From contig NZ_DATJCH010000003.1 of assembly GCF_035514885.1 (NCBI RefSeq), forward strand, positions 77,362-141,361: 64,000 nucleotides of DNA, given 5' to 3'. The translations under genes and the position numbers were made by a program. The first letter of the stretch is position 1, and each line of letters opens with the position of its first letter. Shown here piece by piece: positions 7,785 through 17,423 of this stretch. This DNA is from Albibacterium sp035514885. GTDB lineage: Bacteria; Bacteroidota; Bacteroidia; Sphingobacteriales; Sphingobacteriaceae. Under the pieces are notes generated by a model. The model ran no database searches. It saw only the letters and a list, made by a program, of their open reading frames with translations, and was not told the origin of the DNA.

Positions 7785-9326
7785 ATGAACACATCATATA
7801 TATTATTCTTAAAAAGACATTTTTTATTTAGTTCTATTATTCTCTTATTGTTCGCGGCCTCCTGCCAAAAATCAGAAGTTCCTTCTCCTATACCTCCCCG
7901 TACAAGAGACACCTCTCGTGTTCCCGGTAATCCAGCATCAAATACTGCGATTAACACATGGATAACCGATAGTATGCGTATTTATTATTACTGGAACAAA
8001 AGTATACCTAATGACGCTCAATTAAACCTCAAACTAGCTCCTCCCGACTTCTTCGAGAGCATACTTGATGATGCTGATCGGTTTTCCTGGATTCAAAACG
8101 TTGATGATTTAAATGATAATCTGGCTGGTGTAAGCACTACCACCGGATTGAATATTATGCTCGTATCATACAACGATGATGAAAGTGTTTTAGGGGTGGT
8201 AAGATATGTCATTCCCGGATCTCCCGCTGACATTCGTGGTATAAAACGAGGTGATCTTTTTACGGAAGTAAATGGTACATCAATGACTTCTGGAAATTAT
8301 GAAACACTGCTAGATCCTTATTTTAACGGGGAGAGTTTCCAAATTACTCTTGCTACCATAGAAGATCAAGTTTTAAAAACTGGAAGTAAAGTCAATCTTA
8401 CTGCTACGCGCGTAGATGAACCATCTGTCTATTATCATAGCATCATTACCACACAATCTGGCAAAAAAGTAGGATATCTTTTTTATAATCGCTTCTTAAA
8501 TGAAGAATCAAATGAACTTCTTGACGTTTTCAAGGAATTCAAATCATCGGGAGTCAACGAACTTATTTTGGATCTGCGTTATAATTTAGGTGGCGGAATC
8601 GCTGTTTCCGGCTTACTGTCAGCATTGATTAAACCAAACTATAATAAGAACCAAATCTTCGTGAATTATAATTATAATGACCTTTTAAACGCCATGATTC
8701 CTGTAGAAGATAGGAATGATAGCTTTTCAAGACTATTCCCTGCATTATCAAACAGTCCGGATACGGCTGCAACAGCCAGTACCATGAATGCTGAAGTACA
8801 AGCTGCAAACTTAAATCTACCGAAAGTTTATATATTAGGAACCTATAATTCTGCTTCTGCAAGTGAACTGGTAATTCATAATTTGGCTCCTTATATGCCT
8901 GTTATTCATATAGGTGAAACCACTCGAGGCAAAAATGAGGGATCCATTACAATCGAAGATACCCGAAAACCACGGGTAATAAATTGGGCTCTACAGCCGA
9001 TTATTGTTAAACTAGCAGATAAAAATGGCGAAGGAGATTATGATCAAGGCTTAATACCGGATTATGAGATTGACGAAGTTGATTTCTTGCCTTTATCGCC
9101 CATCGGCTCTAAAGAAGATCCATTAATAGCAAAAGCATTAAGCCTGATCGATCCTGTTGCAAGTCCGCAAGCACGAGCCAGAACGATGACATTTGCACCA
9201 AGGTCTCTTTTACAAAAGGTATCCTTCGCAGGTGAATTAGATAAAAGAATAATGAAAGCTCGTCCGGTCCAAATGGATGGAACCATTGATACGGAAGCTC
9301 TCAAAAGGATTAAGGGAAATAAATAA
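7785..9326 (+). CDS. S41-family C-terminal processing peptidase, lipoprotein
   Basis: A predicted lipoprotein serine protease of 513 aa. The signal peptide ends in the lipobox FAASC with C27 as the lipidated residue. An N-terminal helical region is followed by a PDZ domain (VIPGSPADIRGIKRGDLF) that would bind unfolded C-termini. The catalytic domain has the LRYNLGGG loop, the nucleophile region YNSASASELV and the lysine in TTRGKNEGSI, so the Ser/Lys dyad looks intact. The role is probably periplasmic protein quality control or maturation; the substrate is unknown. Start chosen at 7785 because it gives a clean signal peptide and follows a -7 box. It is transcribed alone, and the convergent lipB ends 4 bp after its stop. 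Confidence 0.9.
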   Translation: MNTSYILFLKRHFLFSSIILLLFAASCQKSEVPSPIPPRTRDTSRVPGNPASNTAINTWITDSMRIYYYWNKSIPNDAQLNLKLAPPDFFESILDDADRFSWIQNVDDLNDNLAGVSTTTGLNIMLVSYNDDESVLGVVRYVIPGSPADIRGIKRGDLFTEVNGTSMTSGNYETLLDPYFNGESFQITLATIEDQVLKTGSKVNLTATRVDEPSVYYHSIITTQSGKKVGYLFYNRFLNEESNELLDVFKEFKSSGVNELILDLRYNLGGGIAVSGLLSALIKPNYNKNQIFVNYNYNDLLNAMIPVEDRNDSFSRLFPALSNSPDTAATASTMNAEVQAANLNLPKVYILGTYNSASASELVIHNLAPYMPVIHIGETTRGKNEGSITIEDTRKPRVINWALQPIIVKLADKNGEGDYDQGLIPDYEIDEVDFLPLSPIGSKEDPLIAKALSLIDPVASPQARARTMTFAPRSLLQKVSFAGELDKRIMKARPVQMDGTIDTEALKRIKGNK

Positions 9327-9330
9327 GGAT

Positions 9331-10029
9331 TTAAACAAAATCCATCTGAAAGAGTACTGACAAATGGTGCTTCAGTCGCTTTTTCACTTCAGATATATCT
9401 TGCTTCGCTCCGAGCTCTGCTTCCATGGAAGTAACCTGTTTATCATCAATCCCACATGGAACAATGTGATTGAAATAACTTAGGTCTGCGTTCACATTAA
9501 AGGCAAAACCATGCATCGTCACCCAGCGACTGCTCCGAACGCCCATAGCGCATATTTTGCGGGCGCGCTCACTATCCGGCTCTAACCATACCCCGGTATA
9601 ACCGGGATATCTTCCAGCCACGATGCCATACTCTGCTAAGGTCAGTATAATGGCTTCCTCCAGCGTTCTTAAGTATAGATGAATATCTGTAAAGAAATTA
9701 TCAAGATCTAATATCGGGTAGCCAACAATTTGTCCCGGCCCATGATAAGTAATATCTCCACCTCTGTTAATCTTATGATAGGTTGCACCTTTCTCTTTAA
9801 GTTCAGCATCGCCTAATAGCAAATGCTCAGGTTTACCGCTTTTTCCGAGTGTATATACATGTGGATGTTCTACAAAAATAAGGTAGTTATCTGTAGGACC
9901 AACCGTGTTATTTGTACGATTAGCAACCTTCTGAGCTACAATATCGGCGAAAATACTTTCCTGCTTTCCCCAAGCCTCCGAATAATCGACACTCCCCCAA
10001 TCCTGAAAAATAACTTTCTTGTTTTGCAT
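9331..10029 (-). CDS. lipB: Lipoyl(octanoyl) transferase LipB
   Basis: This enzyme moves octanoyl groups from acyl carrier protein to lipoyl domains of 2-oxoacid dehydrogenases and GcvH, the first step of lipoate synthesis. The conserved RGGDITYHGPGQIVGYPILDL segment spans about residues 89-109. The catalytic lysine is K159 (KICAMGVR), the TMHGFAFN motif follows, and the thioester cysteine is C192 (VPCGI). It has 232 aa, the normal length. The gene lies 23 bp downstream of the phosphopantetheinyl transferase gene on the same strand. That pairing is sensible because LipB needs octanoyl-ACP, which exists only after ACP is phosphopantetheinylated. Confidence 0.97.
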   Translation of the reverse strand: MQNKKVIFQDWGSVDYSEAWGKQESIFADIVAQKVANRTNNTVGPTDNYLIFVEHPHVYTLGKSGKPEHLLLGDAELKEKGATYHKINRGGDITYHGPGQIVGYPILDLDNFFTDIHLYLRTLEEAIILTLAEYGIVAGRYPGYTGVWLEPDSERARKICAMGVRSSRWVTMHGFAFNVNADLSYFNHIVPCGIDDKQVTSMEAELGAKQDISEVKKRLKHHLSVLFQMDFV

Positions 10030-10052
10030 TGTTTTTATTTCAATCTACAAAT

Positions 10053-10691
10053 TTACGCATTGCAAACATAGGCTAAAAGGTAACCATCCATTTTCTCATA
10101 ATCTACTGTCAGATGTTGCGAAAAATCTGAGGTATACAGACGCGCATCAAGTTTCCCGGTTTCTTGATATTGAAAAGCTTCAATTTCAATGTTCTGTTTT
10201 AAAGAAATCCCCTTTTTTCCCTGCCATTTAAAAATTGCTTCTTTAGCACACCAGCAAACATAAAGTCTTTCAATTTTATGTTCACCATTCACTCTTTCAA
10301 TTTCAAAATCTTTCAGAAATTTTTTAGCTATCCGCCTTATCTTAGGTTGAATTATTTCTATATCTACACCTACAGCATGCTTTGGATGAACCATTGCAAT
10401 AGCAAAATCATTTGAGTGGCTCAGGGAAATATAACCCTCGTATTTATCAATATAAGGCTTGCCATGCTCATCTTTAAAACACTCAGCCACTCCTTCCGGA
10501 AACAAAGCATTCAATGCCTGTCGTACTGCTAACCAACGTATTCTCCCTTTTTCTGAACGGATCGCTAATAACTCATTTTGCTCCCGATTACTGATGCATA
10601 AGCTTGATCGCAATTCCTCTTCACTTTCTTCAATTTGCCATAAGCATAGGGAGCTTCCATTGGCTAAGGTTTTAATATAACGTATCGGCAT
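10053..10691 (-). CDS. 4'-phosphopantetheinyl transferase (Sfp type)
   Basis: The enzyme attaches the phosphopantetheine arm of CoA to carrier proteins. The family motifs are present: SHS at 91-93, the metal-binding AVGVDIE with D110 and E112, and WCAKEAIFKW at about 147-156, which holds the third metal ligand E151. At 212 aa it falls in the Sfp/HetI size class rather than the AcpS class (about 120 aa). In many Bacteroidota such a protein may be the main carrier-protein activator. It is the first gene of a two-gene unit with lipB, and dcd is divergent across a 131-bp spacer. Confidence 0.93.
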   Translation of the reverse strand: MPIRYIKTLANGSSLCLWQIEESEEELRSSLCISNREQNELLAIRSEKGRIRWLAVRQALNALFPEGVAECFKDEHGKPYIDKYEGYISLSHSNDFAIAMVHPKHAVGVDIEIIQPKIRRIAKKFLKDFEIERVNGEHKIERLYVCWCAKEAIFKWQGKKGISLKQNIEIEAFQYQETGKLDARLYTSDFSQHLTVDYEKMDGYLLAYVCNA

Positions 10692-10822
10692 TCTCTCTTA
10701 ATTTCTTTTCTTTTTTGATAAAAGCATTCCAAATTACAAACATTTGTCCGGATATTAATTTAAAAACAGTTTTTTGACTTCTCCGAGTATATTAAGCAAG
10801 ATTATTTTCTAATTTTACATCC

Positions 10823-11359
10823 ATGATTTTATCTGATAAACGAATACTTGAAGAGATTGAAGCCGGAAACATTGTAATCGAGCCTTATGATCGTAAATGC
10901 CTGGGGACCAATTCATATGATGTACATTTAGGGAAGTACCTGGCTACTTACAAAAATCGAATATTAGATGCAAAAGAACACAATGAAGTTGTTCATCTGG
11001 AAATCCCAAAAGAGGGGATTGTTCTGGAACCAGGCACCCTATATCTGGGGGTAACCGTTGAATATACTGAAACCTATAAACACGTTCCTTTTTTAGAAGG
11101 AAAATCAAGCATCGGTCGCTTAGGAATCGACATCCATGCTACTGCAGGAAAAGGCGATGTTGGCTTTTGCAATACATGGACTTTAGAAATATCTGTCACT
11201 CAATCCGTTCGCGTTTATGCCGGAATGCCAATCGGGCAGCTTATCTACTTTGCTGTTGAGGGTGAAATCGAAATTCCGTATAACACCAAAGGGAATGCAA
11301 AATACAATCGGAAAACTACCAAACCAGTAGAAAGCATGATGTGGAAAAACGATTTCTAA
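10823..11359 (+). CDS. dcd: dCTP deaminase
   Basis: It deaminates dCTP to dUTP to feed dTMP synthesis. The catalytic core shows EGKSSIGRLGIDIH, GDVGFCNTWTLEI (with the general-base glutamate) and a nucleotide-binding C-terminus ending KYNRKTTKP. The 178 aa are close to the usual 190. It is a stand-alone gene: divergent from the phosphopantetheinyl transferase gene and overlapping the convergent prfB by 4 bp at the stop codons. It contributes to dNTP pool balance, as does RdgB at 32386-32967. Confidence 0.95.
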   Translation: MILSDKRILEEIEAGNIVIEPYDRKCLGTNSYDVHLGKYLATYKNRILDAKEHNEVVHLEIPKEGIVLEPGTLYLGVTVEYTETYKHVPFLEGKSSIGRLGIDIHATAGKGDVGFCNTWTLEISVTQSVRVYAGMPIGQLIYFAVEGEIEIPYNTKGNAKYNRKTTKPVESMMWKNDF

Positions 11360-12442
11360 TCGTCGCTAAATTCCATTAAATACGCCTTTAAAAACTCATC
11401 TATTTCCCCATCCAATACAGCTTGTGTATTGGATGTTTCATAATTTGTACGCAGGTCTTTCACCATTTTATAAGGGTGCAATACATAGTTTCGTATTTGC
11501 GATCCCCATTCAATCTTCTTCTTATTACCTTCAATTAGAGCCGTTGCTTCCATTTTCTTACGCATCTCTATCTCGTACAATTGAGATTTCAACAAGCGCA
11601 TCGCATTTTCCTTGTTTTGCAATTGAGAACGGGACTCTTGATTTTTAATAACAATTCCCGTAGGTTTATGATGCAATCGAACAGCAGTCTCTACCTTATT
11701 AACATTCTGTCCACCCGCACCTCCTGAACGAAAGGTATCCCATTCAACTTCAGAATCCTTAACATCAATCTCAATCGTATCGTCAATTAACGGATAAACA
11801 TATACAGAAGCGAATGAAGTGTGTCTTTTAGCATTAGAATCAAAAGGTGAAATACGCACCAGTCGATGCACACCATTTTCTCCTTTTAAATAACCATAGG
11901 GAAAACTGCCTTCAAACTGCAATGTAACAGATTTCAGACCTGCAATTTCACCCGATTGATAATCTTGTTCAGTAATCTTATAACCATTTCTCTCTCCCCA
12001 CATCAAATACATCCTCATCAACATCTCAGCCCAGTCGCAACTTTCCGTCCCTCCCGCACCTGATGTAATTTGAAGAACTGCACCCAATTGATCTTCCTCA
12101 GAACTCAGCATATTCTTAAACTCCAAATCCTCTAAAGCATGCAAAGCATGATTATATACCTCATCAACTTCTTCAGCACTGGCATCTCCTGCATGAAAGA
12201 AATCATACATTACAACCGAGTCTTCAACAAGCGTTAACAGCTTATCATAAGAATCAGTCCAGATCTTTTTACTTTGTATGGTATGTAATACAGCCTCAGC
12301 TGCTTTAGGGTCATCCCAAAAATTAGGAGTAAGTGTTAAACTCTGGTCTTTATGGATCTCTTCTCGTTTAGTATCGATGTCAAAGATGCCTCCTCAGGGA
12401 AGCAGTTCGATCCCTCAAATCTTGAATATTTTCTTTGGTCAT
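11356..12442 (-). CDS. prfB: Peptide chain release factor 2, expressed by programmed +1 frameshift
   Basis: RF2 releases peptides at UGA and UAA codons. The gene is split over two frames: a 20-codon leader from the ATG at 12442 reads to an in-frame TGA at 12382-12380, and the main frame continues from 12381 to 11356 after a +1 slip, giving about 361 aa. The RF2 anticodon-like tripeptide SPF lies at about 198-200 and the catalytic GGQ at about 243-245 (RSGGAGGQNVN). Without the frameshift the product would begin only at an internal Met near residue 78 and lack much of domain 1. The leader has normal RF2 sequence (MTKENIQDLRDR), so this is the known autoregulatory design and not a mutation. It lies 74 bp downstream of the SNF2 gene. 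Confidence 0.97.
12379..12394 (-). promoter_or_regulatory. prfB programmed +1 frameshift site
   Basis: Read on the minus strand: AGGAGG CAT CTT TGA C. The internal Shine-Dalgarno-like AGGAGG (12394-12389) lies 3 nt before the slippery CTT (12385-12383) and the UGA stop followed by C, nearly identical to the E. coli site. Low RF2 slows reading of UGA and favours the slip to GAC. Confidence 0.96.
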
Positions 12443-12516
12443 TGCACAAATATACGATTAATGATGTGTCTATTTTTAGAACAACAAAAACAATTGATAG
12501 TTTAATAAATCAATAA

Positions 12517-15420
12517 TTACTTCAATAATTCTGTTATATCATCTTCTGTCAACGACTTCACGAAGCTTTCTTCTATCTGGATCAACGAATCAGCAATTAC
12601 TTTCTTTCGGTTCTGCAATGCCAGAATCTTTTCTTCTACAGAATCTTTGGTAATAAACTTATATATAAAAACATTGCGAGTCTGTCCGATACGATGCGAG
12701 CGATCTATCGCCTGCATTTCTACTGCAGGGTTCCACCAAGGATCCAAAATAAAAACATAATCGGCCTCTATAAGATTCAAACCTACACCACCCGCTTTAA
12801 TCGATATCAAGAAAACATTTACAGCATCACTCTCCCTGAATTCATTAACCACTTCTTTGCGGTTCTTGGTAGCTCCATCCAAATAGGCAAAGGCAATGTT
12901 TTCCTGCTCAAAATACTCAGCATAAATTTTCATCTGTCTTACAAACTGAGAAAAAATCAGAACCTTATGCCCTCTCAATAAAACATTCTCCAAGGTATCA
13001 ATCACATTCTCAAACTTCCCCGAAGATTCTTTGTATTCGCTATCAATCATACGGGGATGGTTTGCTAGCTGTCGGAGTTTACTCAAGCCTTGCAGAACCT
13101 GGATACCTGTCTTCTTAAAACTTCCATCCTCTAATTGCTTAAGCATCAAATTACGATACTCGGCCTTAATCTTCTCATAATAATCAGCCTGTTCTTCCGT
13201 CATGCTGCAATAGAATATCTTTTCAGACTTCTCTGGAAGCTCGGTGGCCACCTGAGCTTTCGTTCGGCGCAAAACAAAAGGCTTAATCAATACCTGCAGT
13301 CTTCGTGCAGCTTCCTCATCCTTCTTCTTCTCAATAGGAACAACGAATTCCTTCAGAAAAAACGAATGGCCTCCCAATAATCCTGGATTAATAAATGCCA
13401 TTTGAGGCCATAAATCAGCTACTGAATTCTCAACCGGAGTACCGCTCAATATTAATTTATTCCGCCCTCTCAGCTTATTAATCGCTTTAAATGACTTAGA
13501 GGAAACGTTTTTTATATTCTGGCTTTCATCCAATATAATGTAATGGAACAAAAATTCTCCCAAAACAGGCTCATCAATCCGGGCTATTCCATAAGTACTG
13601 ATAACCAGATCATAATTGGAGAAATCTATAGCGGACTTATCACGCCCTCCACCTGTATGATTTAGAATTTTTAAATGAGGAGCAAACTTCTGAGCCTCGC
13701 TCAACCAATTATAGATCAAAGAAGTAGGCATAATAATTAGCGAAGTGGTATTGCTGCCTGCAGTTGAAAGATCCTCTTTTTCTTTTTGCAGAAGTGCTAA
13801 GGTCTGTACCGTCTTTCCCAATCCCATATCATCTGCCAGACAGCCGCCAAAGTGATATTTCTTTAAAAATTGAAACCAATTATATCCTGCCTTTTGATAA
13901 GGACGCAAACTTCCGCTAAAATTAACAGGATCATCAACCTCTTCCAGCATCTCAAAATCCGCCAACTTCTCTATCTTTCTCCTCATACTTATTCCCGCGA
14001 TTTCACTCTCCTGCAATTCATTGATCACCCCTACATGCTGCTTCTTTAATCGTAAAGACTCATTACCTTCCGCAAAATAAAAGAAATTCACAAATTGGGT
14101 AAACCATTGCTCCGGAATAATAGCTACTTCGCCCGAAGGAAGGACAAATTCCCGTATCTTATTTAATATATTTTTTCGAAGACTTATAAAAGGAATGCTA
14201 TACTGTCCAAATTGGACCATCGCCTTAATGTCAAACCAGTCATTATCCTCCTTCACCTCCAAGTCCAGTTCTATCTTTCCAAATAGATATTGTTTTTCTG
14301 CCTTTTTCTGTATAACATCAAAGCCGTTTTCCTTCAGCTCCTCAATATGTTCACTTAACCAGTTAATCAACGAGAAATCTTCAACACTCGTATTCTCGTT
14401 AAGCGAACGATCAATTTCAAATTGATTTGAAAGACTCGTCTTCGGATGAAGACCCAAACTCTTAAGAAATAAAATCCGTCCACTTTCCCATTGGACTGAT
14501 CTTTTTACACGGTAAAAAGTGTATGCGTCCGATTCTGCATTATATTCTAGTTTAACACTAACCTTCTTTCCAGATATATCCGCAAAGGTATAAGGCCCGT
14601 ATTTAAATTTAACTTTCAGAACCGGTCCTTCAGCCGCCGGATAGCTAAACTCAAGAATAGGGGTTCCATCATATTGCTGAGTTTTAATATCAAATCCTTC
14701 CGCATATACATGATGCTTTTCAATCAAAGGACCAATGAATTTCTTAAAATAACTCTGCTCAGCTGATCGTGGAATAGAGATAAATCTCTTATTCAGAAAA
14801 GGCGATAACTTCTTGCCATCTACATCCTTTTCAAAGAAATACAGAACATTCTCCAATAGCAAACAGGCGGGTTCATTCGTAATTACTTCTGCATCTTTGT
14901 ACATGAATTCCATTCGGAAACCATCATATTTTAATGTTGGAAAATAACGAAGTTCTGTATCCGAACGTCTAAAATGAAACAAAACAGAAGTTAAATGCTC
15001 CGCAAAGGCCAGGGGAGTTTCAACCGGCCACCCTTCCTTGCTCATTAAAAAAAGAGATTTATCTTTCAGTAACTGCAGTATCTGATTCAAATTTTGTTCA
15101 ATCCGCGGACGGATTACAGCAAATATTTTTGGAGTAAAAATGTTTAAGAAATATTCCGAAGGACGAATGTTCTTCTTATAAAAACGCTTAATCAACTGAC
15201 TCTGCTCAATCTCCTCACACAACTTAATTAAGACCCAGTCGGTCTCATCCATGCCCTGAACATACTCTGAAGCAGTGTTCATAAATAAGCGCTGGTAGGT
15301 AAGCGAGAAGCTATTATCCTGATTCAATTGCACGACATGAGGTTCAATTAAATAGCCCAGAAACTCATGCCTACACAAAGAATAAACTATCTTAAATGGT
15401 TTCTTACTATCTACTCTCAT
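12517..15420 (-). CDS. SNF2-family DEAD/DEAH-like helicase
   Basis: A 967-aa Swi2/Snf2 ATPase. Roughly residues 1-500 are a poorly conserved N-terminal region. The ATPase starts at about 503 (LRPYQKAGYNWFQFL), with Walker A DMGLGKT at 531-537, a DESQ box (ILDESQNIKN), and the C-terminal helicase motifs (SIKAGGVGLNL, DPWWNPAVEMQAIDRSHRIGQ). These proteins translocate on double-stranded DNA and displace bound proteins; bacterial members such as RapA remodel stalled RNA polymerase, but this one lacks the RapA-specific layout, so its target is unknown. No SWIM zinc motif stands out. It is transcribed toward prfB. Confidence 0.92.
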   Translation of the reverse strand: MRVDSKKPFKIVYSLCRHEFLGYLIEPHVVQLNQDNSFSLTYQRLFMNTASEYVQGMDETDWVLIKLCEEIEQSQLIKRFYKKNIRPSEYFLNIFTPKIFAVIRPRIEQNLNQILQLLKDKSLFLMSKEGWPVETPLAFAEHLTSVLFHFRRSDTELRYFPTLKYDGFRMEFMYKDAEVITNEPACLLLENVLYFFEKDVDGKKLSPFLNKRFISIPRSAEQSYFKKFIGPLIEKHHVYAEGFDIKTQQYDGTPILEFSYPAAEGPVLKVKFKYGPYTFADISGKKVSVKLEYNAESDAYTFYRVKRSVQWESGRILFLKSLGLHPKTSLSNQFEIDRSLNENTSVEDFSLINWLSEHIEELKENGFDVIQKKAEKQYLFGKIELDLEVKEDNDWFDIKAMVQFGQYSIPFISLRKNILNKIREFVLPSGEVAIIPEQWFTQFVNFFYFAEGNESLRLKKQHVGVINELQESEIAGISMRRKIEKLADFEMLEEVDDPVNFSGSLRPYQKAGYNWFQFLKKYHFGGCLADDMGLGKTVQTLALLQKEKEDLSTAGSNTTSLIIMPTSLIYNWLSEAQKFAPHLKILNHTGGGRDKSAIDFSNYDLVISTYGIARIDEPVLGEFLFHYIILDESQNIKNVSSKSFKAINKLRGRNKLILSGTPVENSVADLWPQMAFINPGLLGGHSFFLKEFVVPIEKKKDEEAARRLQVLIKPFVLRRTKAQVATELPEKSEKIFYCSMTEEQADYYEKIKAEYRNLMLKQLEDGSFKKTGIQVLQGLSKLRQLANHPRMIDSEYKESSGKFENVIDTLENVLLRGHKVLIFSQFVRQMKIYAEYFEQENIAFAYLDGATKNRKEVVNEFRESDAVNVFLISIKAGGVGLNLIEADYVFILDPWWNPAVEMQAIDRSHRIGQTRNVFIYKFITKDSVEEKILALQNRKKVIADSLIQIEESFVKSLTEDDITELLK

Positions 15421-15537
15421 TATTAAACTAATCGCTTTTTAATTCTTTTATAATTTTTAAAGGGTTTTAAATATAATGATTCCTTTTGGATTAAAGCCTA
15501 TTATTAAAAAACAGGCATGCAAGCGACTTCTATAAAC

Positions 15538-15568
15538 AAAAAATGCCCTCCTTTAATAGGAGGGCATT
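15538..15568 (-). terminator. Intrinsic terminator after tsf
   Basis: On the minus strand AATGCCCTCCT pairs perfectly with AGGAGGGCATT (11 bp, 5-nt loop) and is followed by six T. It ends the rplM-rpsI-rpsB-tsf operon. Confidence 0.92.
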
Positions 15569-15589
15569 CAATATAAATTTATTAAGATG

Positions 15590-16429
15590 TTATGACCCTA
15601 ACTGAATTCTTTTGAACGCAGTTACAGTCAAACCCTTAGAAACACTATCCAAGAATTGGCTGATGTTTTTAGATGAATCTTTAACAAACTCCTGATTCAA
15701 TAAAGTATTTTCTTTATAGAATTTATTCAATTTACCTTGTGCAATTTTTTCAATCATAGCTTCAGGTTTTCCTTCAGCACGGATTTGTTCCTTAGCAATT
15801 TCAAGCTCACGCTCAACCAAAGAAGCATCTACACCATCTTTATCAATAGCAGTAGGGTTCATCGCTGCAATTTGCATTGCTACGTCTCTACCTGCATCTT
15901 CAACACCTTCTGCATCTGCGCTTAGTCCAACTAAAACAGCTAAACGGAAGTTGCTATGAACATAAGCTACTACTTTCTCAGCTTCAACAAGCTCATAAGT
16001 CGAAACTTCAACTTTTTCACCTGTTTTACCTGTTTGCTCAATAATTAAATCAGCAACACTTACATTATTGATTGTTAATGCCTTTAGTGCTTCAACACTC
16101 GAAGGCTGTTCGTCCGCTGCAAGGTTAAGAATACTTTCAGCAAATGCAACAAACTCATCGTTCTTAGCAACGAAATCTGTTTCGCAATTAACCTCAACAA
16201 TCACCCCTCTTTTTCCATCTACAGAAGTTTTTGCTAAAACCAAACCTTCATTTGATTCACGATCTTGACGATTTGCAGCAACCTTTGCACCTTTTTTACG
16301 TAGATAATCAACTGCATCTTCAAAATTACCTTTAGCCTCTACCAAAGCTTTTTTGCAATCCATCATACCTGCGCCTGTTTGTTGGCGTAGTTTATTTACG
16401 TCTGATGCAGAAATTTGTACTGTCGACAT
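15590..16429 (-). CDS. tsf: Elongation factor Ts
   Basis: EF-Ts exchanges GDP for GTP on EF-Tu. The N-terminal UBA-like domain (VNKLRQQTGAGMMDCKKAL) and the core motif CETDFVAKNDEF, which inserts into EF-Tu, are intact, followed by a dimerisation-type second half. The 279 aa are typical. It follows rpsB, as in most bacteria, and has a clear AAGGAG ribosome-binding site 5 nt upstream of the ATG. The operon terminator follows 21 bp after the stop. Confidence 0.98.
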   Translation of the reverse strand: MSTVQISASDVNKLRQQTGAGMMDCKKALVEAKGNFEDAVDYLRKKGAKVAANRQDRESNEGLVLAKTSVDGKRGVIVEVNCETDFVAKNDEFVAFAESILNLAADEQPSSVEALKALTINNVSVADLIIEQTGKTGEKVEVSTYELVEAEKVVAYVHSNFRLAVLVGLSADAEGVEDAGRDVAMQIAAMNPTAIDKDGVDASLVERELEIAKEQIRAEGKPEAMIEKIAQGKLNKFYKENTLLNQEFVKDSSKNISQFLDSVSKGLTVTAFKRIQLGS

Positions 16430-16434
16430 TTTTT

Positions 16435-16440
16435 CTCCTT
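16435..16440 (-). promoter_or_regulatory. Strong ribosome-binding site of tsf
   Basis: AAGGAG lies 5 nt before the tsf ATG. Strong Shine-Dalgarno sequences are uncommon in Bacteroidota, so it is noteworthy; rpsB and rpsI in this operon also have one. Confidence 0.6.
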
Positions 16441-16461
16441 TATTTATTAATAAAATAATTA

Positions 16462-16513
16462 TGGGTTGTTAATTAAGTGTCGTGAAAAAGCAAAACACAT
16501 AATCAACAACCCA
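16462..16513 (-). repeat. Inverted repeat in the rpsB-tsf spacer
   Basis: TGGGTTGTT (16462-16470) and AACAACCCA (16505-16513) form perfect 9-bp arms with a 34-nt loop. There is no T run. It could form a long-loop hairpin in the mRNA between rpsB and tsf and tune their ratio, or be chance. Confidence 0.35.
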
Positions 16514-16527
16514 CAACATTAAAAAAT

Positions 16528-17415
16528 TTAATCCTTTTTCTCTTCTACTGTATCTTCTGCACTCTCTTCAGTTGCTGTTTCAGCAGCTTGAGGTGCTTCG
16601 GAACTTGCAGATTTACGAGTGCGTTTTTGAGCGCCTTCTTTTTTCTCAGGAGCTGCTTCTTGCTTAGCATTATCTATTTGTGCTTTTGCTGCTGCTGCTT
16701 CTTTCTCTGCTTCATCCTCCTTATCGCGTTTACGCTCTTCTAAACCTTCTTTTATTGCCTGACCAATTACGTCTGCAATTAATGAGATTGATTTTGAAGC
16801 ATCATCATTCGCTGGAATAGGAAAATCGATATTTGATGGGTTAGAGTTGGTATCAACCATTCCAAAGGTAGGAATGTTTAATTTGATAGCCTCACTAACT
16901 GCAATATGTTCTTTCTTTACGTCAACAATAAATAGCGCTGCAGGCAAACGGTTTAAATCAGCGATACCACCTAATAGTGATTCCAATTTAATACGCTCAC
17001 GTTGAATCATCAATCTTTCTTTCTTTGATAAAACATCGTATGTACCATCTTTCGTCATTTTGTCAATGTTTGACATTTTTTTGATCGACTTACGTACAGT
17101 AGCGAAGTTTGTAAGCATACCACCTAACCAACGTTCCGTAACATACGGCATGTTAGTCTCTTTAGCGTGCTCTGCAATAATATCTTTTGCTTGCTTCTTT
17201 GTAGCAACAAATAATATCTTACGTCCTGATTTTACAATTTGTTTAATTGCAGATGAAGCTTCTTCTAACTTCACCAATGTTTTATTTAAATCGATAATGT
17301 GGATGCCGTTACGCTCCATGAAAATGTATTTCGACATTTTCGGATCCCATTTGCGGGTAAGGTGTCCAAAATGTACACCTGCATCCAGTAATTCCTGATA
17401 TGTTGTTCTAGCCAT
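16528..17415 (-). CDS. rpsB: 30S ribosomal protein S2 (uS2)
   Basis: The protein lies between head and body of the small subunit. Conserved segments include LLDAGVHFGHLTRKWDPKM near the N-terminus, KKQAKDIIAEHA and ERWLGGMLTNF, and the DVKKEHIAVSEA region. It has 295 residues against about 240 in E. coli. The extra 60 or so are a charged, Ala/Glu/Lys-rich C-terminal tail, which I take as a lineage-typical extension. Its ribosome-binding site AAGGAGG (17424-17430) is the strongest in the window. It follows rpsI by 18 bp and precedes tsf. Confidence 0.98.
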   Translation of the reverse strand: MARTTYQELLDAGVHFGHLTRKWDPKMSKYIFMERNGIHIIDLNKTLVKLEEASSAIKQIVKSGRKILFVATKKQAKDIIAEHAKETNMPYVTERWLGGMLTNFATVRKSIKKMSNIDKMTKDGTYDVLSKKERLMIQRERIKLESLLGGIADLNRLPAALFIVDVKKEHIAVSEAIKLNIPTFGMVDTNSNPSNIDFPIPANDDASKSISLIADVIGQAIKEGLEERKRDKEDEAEKEAAAAKAQIDNAKQEAAPEKKEGAQKRTRKSASSEAPQAAETATEESAEDTVEEKKD

Positions 17416-17423
17416 TGCTTGGT

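Noticed and set aside
12278..12505. A plus-strand open frame across the prfB 5' region
   Set aside because: It is antisense to the prfB leader and frameshift region, which is fully explained by RF2 coding sequence.
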